A stretch of 64,000 nt of DNA from Planctomycetota bacterium (lineage in GTDB: Bacteria > Planctomycetota > B15-G4 > SIAN01), in the NCBI GenBank assembly GCA_016795285.1, contig JAEUIC010000022.1, forward strand, positions 186,001-250,000. Reading direction: 5' to 3'. The notes below the pieces were generated by a model. The model made no database searches. It saw only the letters and a program-made list of their open reading frames with translations, and was not told where the DNA came from. Both the position numbers and the translations under genes were made by a program. Shown in pieces: positions 62,817 through 64,000 of this stretch (position 1 is its first letter; each line of letters starts with the position of its first letter).

Positions 62817-64000
62817 TCAGCTCTTCTTCGCCTCGAGCTCGCGCAGCCGCGCCTTCGCGGCGCCGGCTTGCGCGGCATCGGCGTGCTTCTCGACCAGCTC
62901 GGCGTAGCGCGCCTTCGCCTTCGCGACGTCGCCTTGCGCCTCGAGGCACTGGCCGGCGCCCCACAGCGCGCGCGCCACTTCGGGCGGCGTGTCGAAGAGG
63001 AGCGCCACCTTCAGGAACTCGGAGAGCGCGTCGTCGAGGCGCCCCTGCGCCTGCAGCACCTCGCCGCGGCCGAGATGGGCGCGCGCCGCGAGGACGCCGC
63101 GATCGGCCTGCAGCACGGCGTCGAACTTCGCGAGCGCGTCGTTGGTGCGCTGCTTGGCGAAGAGCGCGCGGCCGAGCCAGAGGTCGGCCTCGGCCTTCAA
63201 CGCGAAGTCGGGGAACTCGCGCTGCAGCCGCGTCAGCGCGTCGAACGCCGCGTCGAGGCGGCCGAGCTCGCCGGCGCAGAGCCCGGCGCGGAAGAGGCCG
63301 TTGCTGCGCTGCTCGTGCTTCGGATGCGCGGCGAGGAACTCCTCCAGCACCTGCAGCGCCGGCTCGAAGGCGCCGGCGCGGTAGAGCGACTCGCCCTGGA
63401 GGTAGCGCGACTCGCCGACCAGCGCGCTCTTCTCGTGGTGCTTCACGAGGCGCGCGAAGCAGGAGGCTGCATCGCCGAACCGCTCCTGCTGGAAGCGCGC
63501 CCAGCCCGACTTGTAGAGCGCCGCGTCGGCGACCGGCGAGTCGACGCCGCTCGCGTTCTGGTAGTGGGCGAGCGCCCCTTCGTAGTCGCCCTTCGCGTAC
63601 GCCTGCTCGCCGAGCTCGAAGGCGGCCTGCGCCGCGAGCGGCCCGCCGCCGCTGCTGGCAGCCACCGTGGCCAGCAGCGCGTTCGCCTCGGCGACCTCGC
63701 CCGCCGCCTGCAGCGAGAGGGCGCGCTGGTAGACCAGCCGCTCGCGGCCGGGCGCCTTCGGGAGGCGCTGCAGCGCGTCGCCCAGCAACTGCGCCGCGCC
63801 GCGCGAGTCGTCGTTCTCGTCGAGCGCGAGGGCGGCCACCAGCGCGATCTCGGCGGCGCGCTCGTGCTGCGGCGCGAGCTCGCTGAAGCGCGTCCACGCC
63901 GCGCGCGCGCCCGCCGGATCCTTCGCCGCGCGCGCCACCGTCGCCGCCAGTTCGAGCGCCGGCAGCGCGAGCGCGCTCGGCAGCGCCGCCTCCTTCGTCT
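62817..64000 (-). CDS. TPR-repeat protein (N-terminus beyond window edge)
   Basis: The frame is open to the right edge, so the start is outside; at least 394 residues are visible. It consists almost entirely of TPR units: AAQAAFELGEQAYAKGDYEGAL, GESRYLQGESLYRAGAFEPAL, AEADLWLGRALFAKQRTNDAL, LGRGEVLQAQGRLDDALSEFL and GAGQCLEAQGDVAKAKARYAEL. The end reads RLRELEAKKS. It lies 41 bases upstream of exbB on the same strand, so it is part of the ExbB-ExbD operon. In Tol systems a TPR protein (CpoB/YbgF) is a common partner; that parallel is an inference, and a signal peptide cannot be checked here. Confidence 0.8.
   Translation of the reverse strand, partial: TKEAALPSALALPALELAATVARAAKDPAGARAAWTRFSELAPQHERAAEIALVAALALDENDDSRGAAQLLGDALQRLPKAPGRERLVYQRALSLQAAGEVAEANALLATVAASSGGGPLAAQAAFELGEQAYAKGDYEGALAHYQNASGVDSPVADAALYKSGWARFQQERFGDAASCFARLVKHHEKSALVGESRYLQGESLYRAGAFEPALQVLEEFLAAHPKHEQRSNGLFRAGLCAGELGRLDAAFDALTRLQREFPDFALKAEADLWLGRALFAKQRTNDALAKFDAVLQADRGVLAARAHLGRGEVLQAQGRLDDALSEFLKVALLFDTPPEVARALWGAGQCLEAQGDVAKAKARYAELVEKHADAAQAGAAKARLRELEAKKS

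Overview
The window is very GC-rich (clearly above 70% by eye), gene-dense, and uses GTG and TTG starts and 4-base stop/start overlaps freely. The gene set suggests a free-living Gram-negative-type bacterium with an outer membrane, most likely a planctomycete or a relative: several alkaline-phosphatase/sulfatase-superfamily proteins, a parallel beta-helix exported protein, an FG-GAP protein, a DUF1570-type HExxH protein, a Gcw_chp/TorF-like porin, and ExbB/ExbD next to a toroid-repeat protein. This placement is an inference; no rRNA or other marker is present to confirm it. No gap between genes exceeds about 270 bases, and I saw no tRNA, rRNA, CRISPR array or transposase.

Left part (1-13.5 kb). 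A truncated TolC-type lipoprotein is preceded by a small histidine-rich exported protein. A second efflux operon (4.6-11.1 kb, minus strand) has a cysteine-rich small exported protein, a TolC-like protein, an HlyD-like adaptor, a MacB-type ATPase and two FtsX/MacB-type permeases. Between them on the plus strand are a TPR protein and an HExxH protein. A 750-residue beta-helix secreted protein follows.

Centre-left (13.7-29.4 kb). Polyphosphate kinase (ppk1) starts a plus-strand run: a lipoprotein of the sulfatase fold, a GT-B-like protein, a sulfotransferase-like protein, a methyltransferase, a putative glycosyltransferase, a DUF115-like protein and two paralogous glycosyltransferase-like proteins, nearly all translationally coupled, then a polytopic membrane protein. 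This looks like a surface-glycan locus. Divergent SixA-type phosphatase and CHAD-domain genes follow; with ppk1 they hint at polyphosphate biology.

Centre-right (29.4-42.3 kb). A 1247-residue mosaic (TPR, HExxH peptidase-like, lectin-like, thioredoxin-like) is followed by a porin, a strong terminator and a long inverted repeat. Next come two tandem membrane-anchored paralogues ending in PDZ-like domains and an S41 processing protease, then a DnaJ/CbpA-like co-chaperone with a CbpM-like partner.

Right part (42.4-64 kb, all minus strand). An FG-GAP protein, two tandem sulfatase-fold lipoproteins, MurJ, a chemoreceptor, a hotdog thioesterase, a ZIP metal transporter, a hybrid histidine kinase with two receiver domains, and an operon TPR-ExbB-ExbD plus a 1294-residue protein. 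That last protein combines a TolB-like propeller, a TonB/TolA-like SxxxH membrane helix and a C-terminal alpha/alpha-toroid domain; I consider it the most interesting system here.
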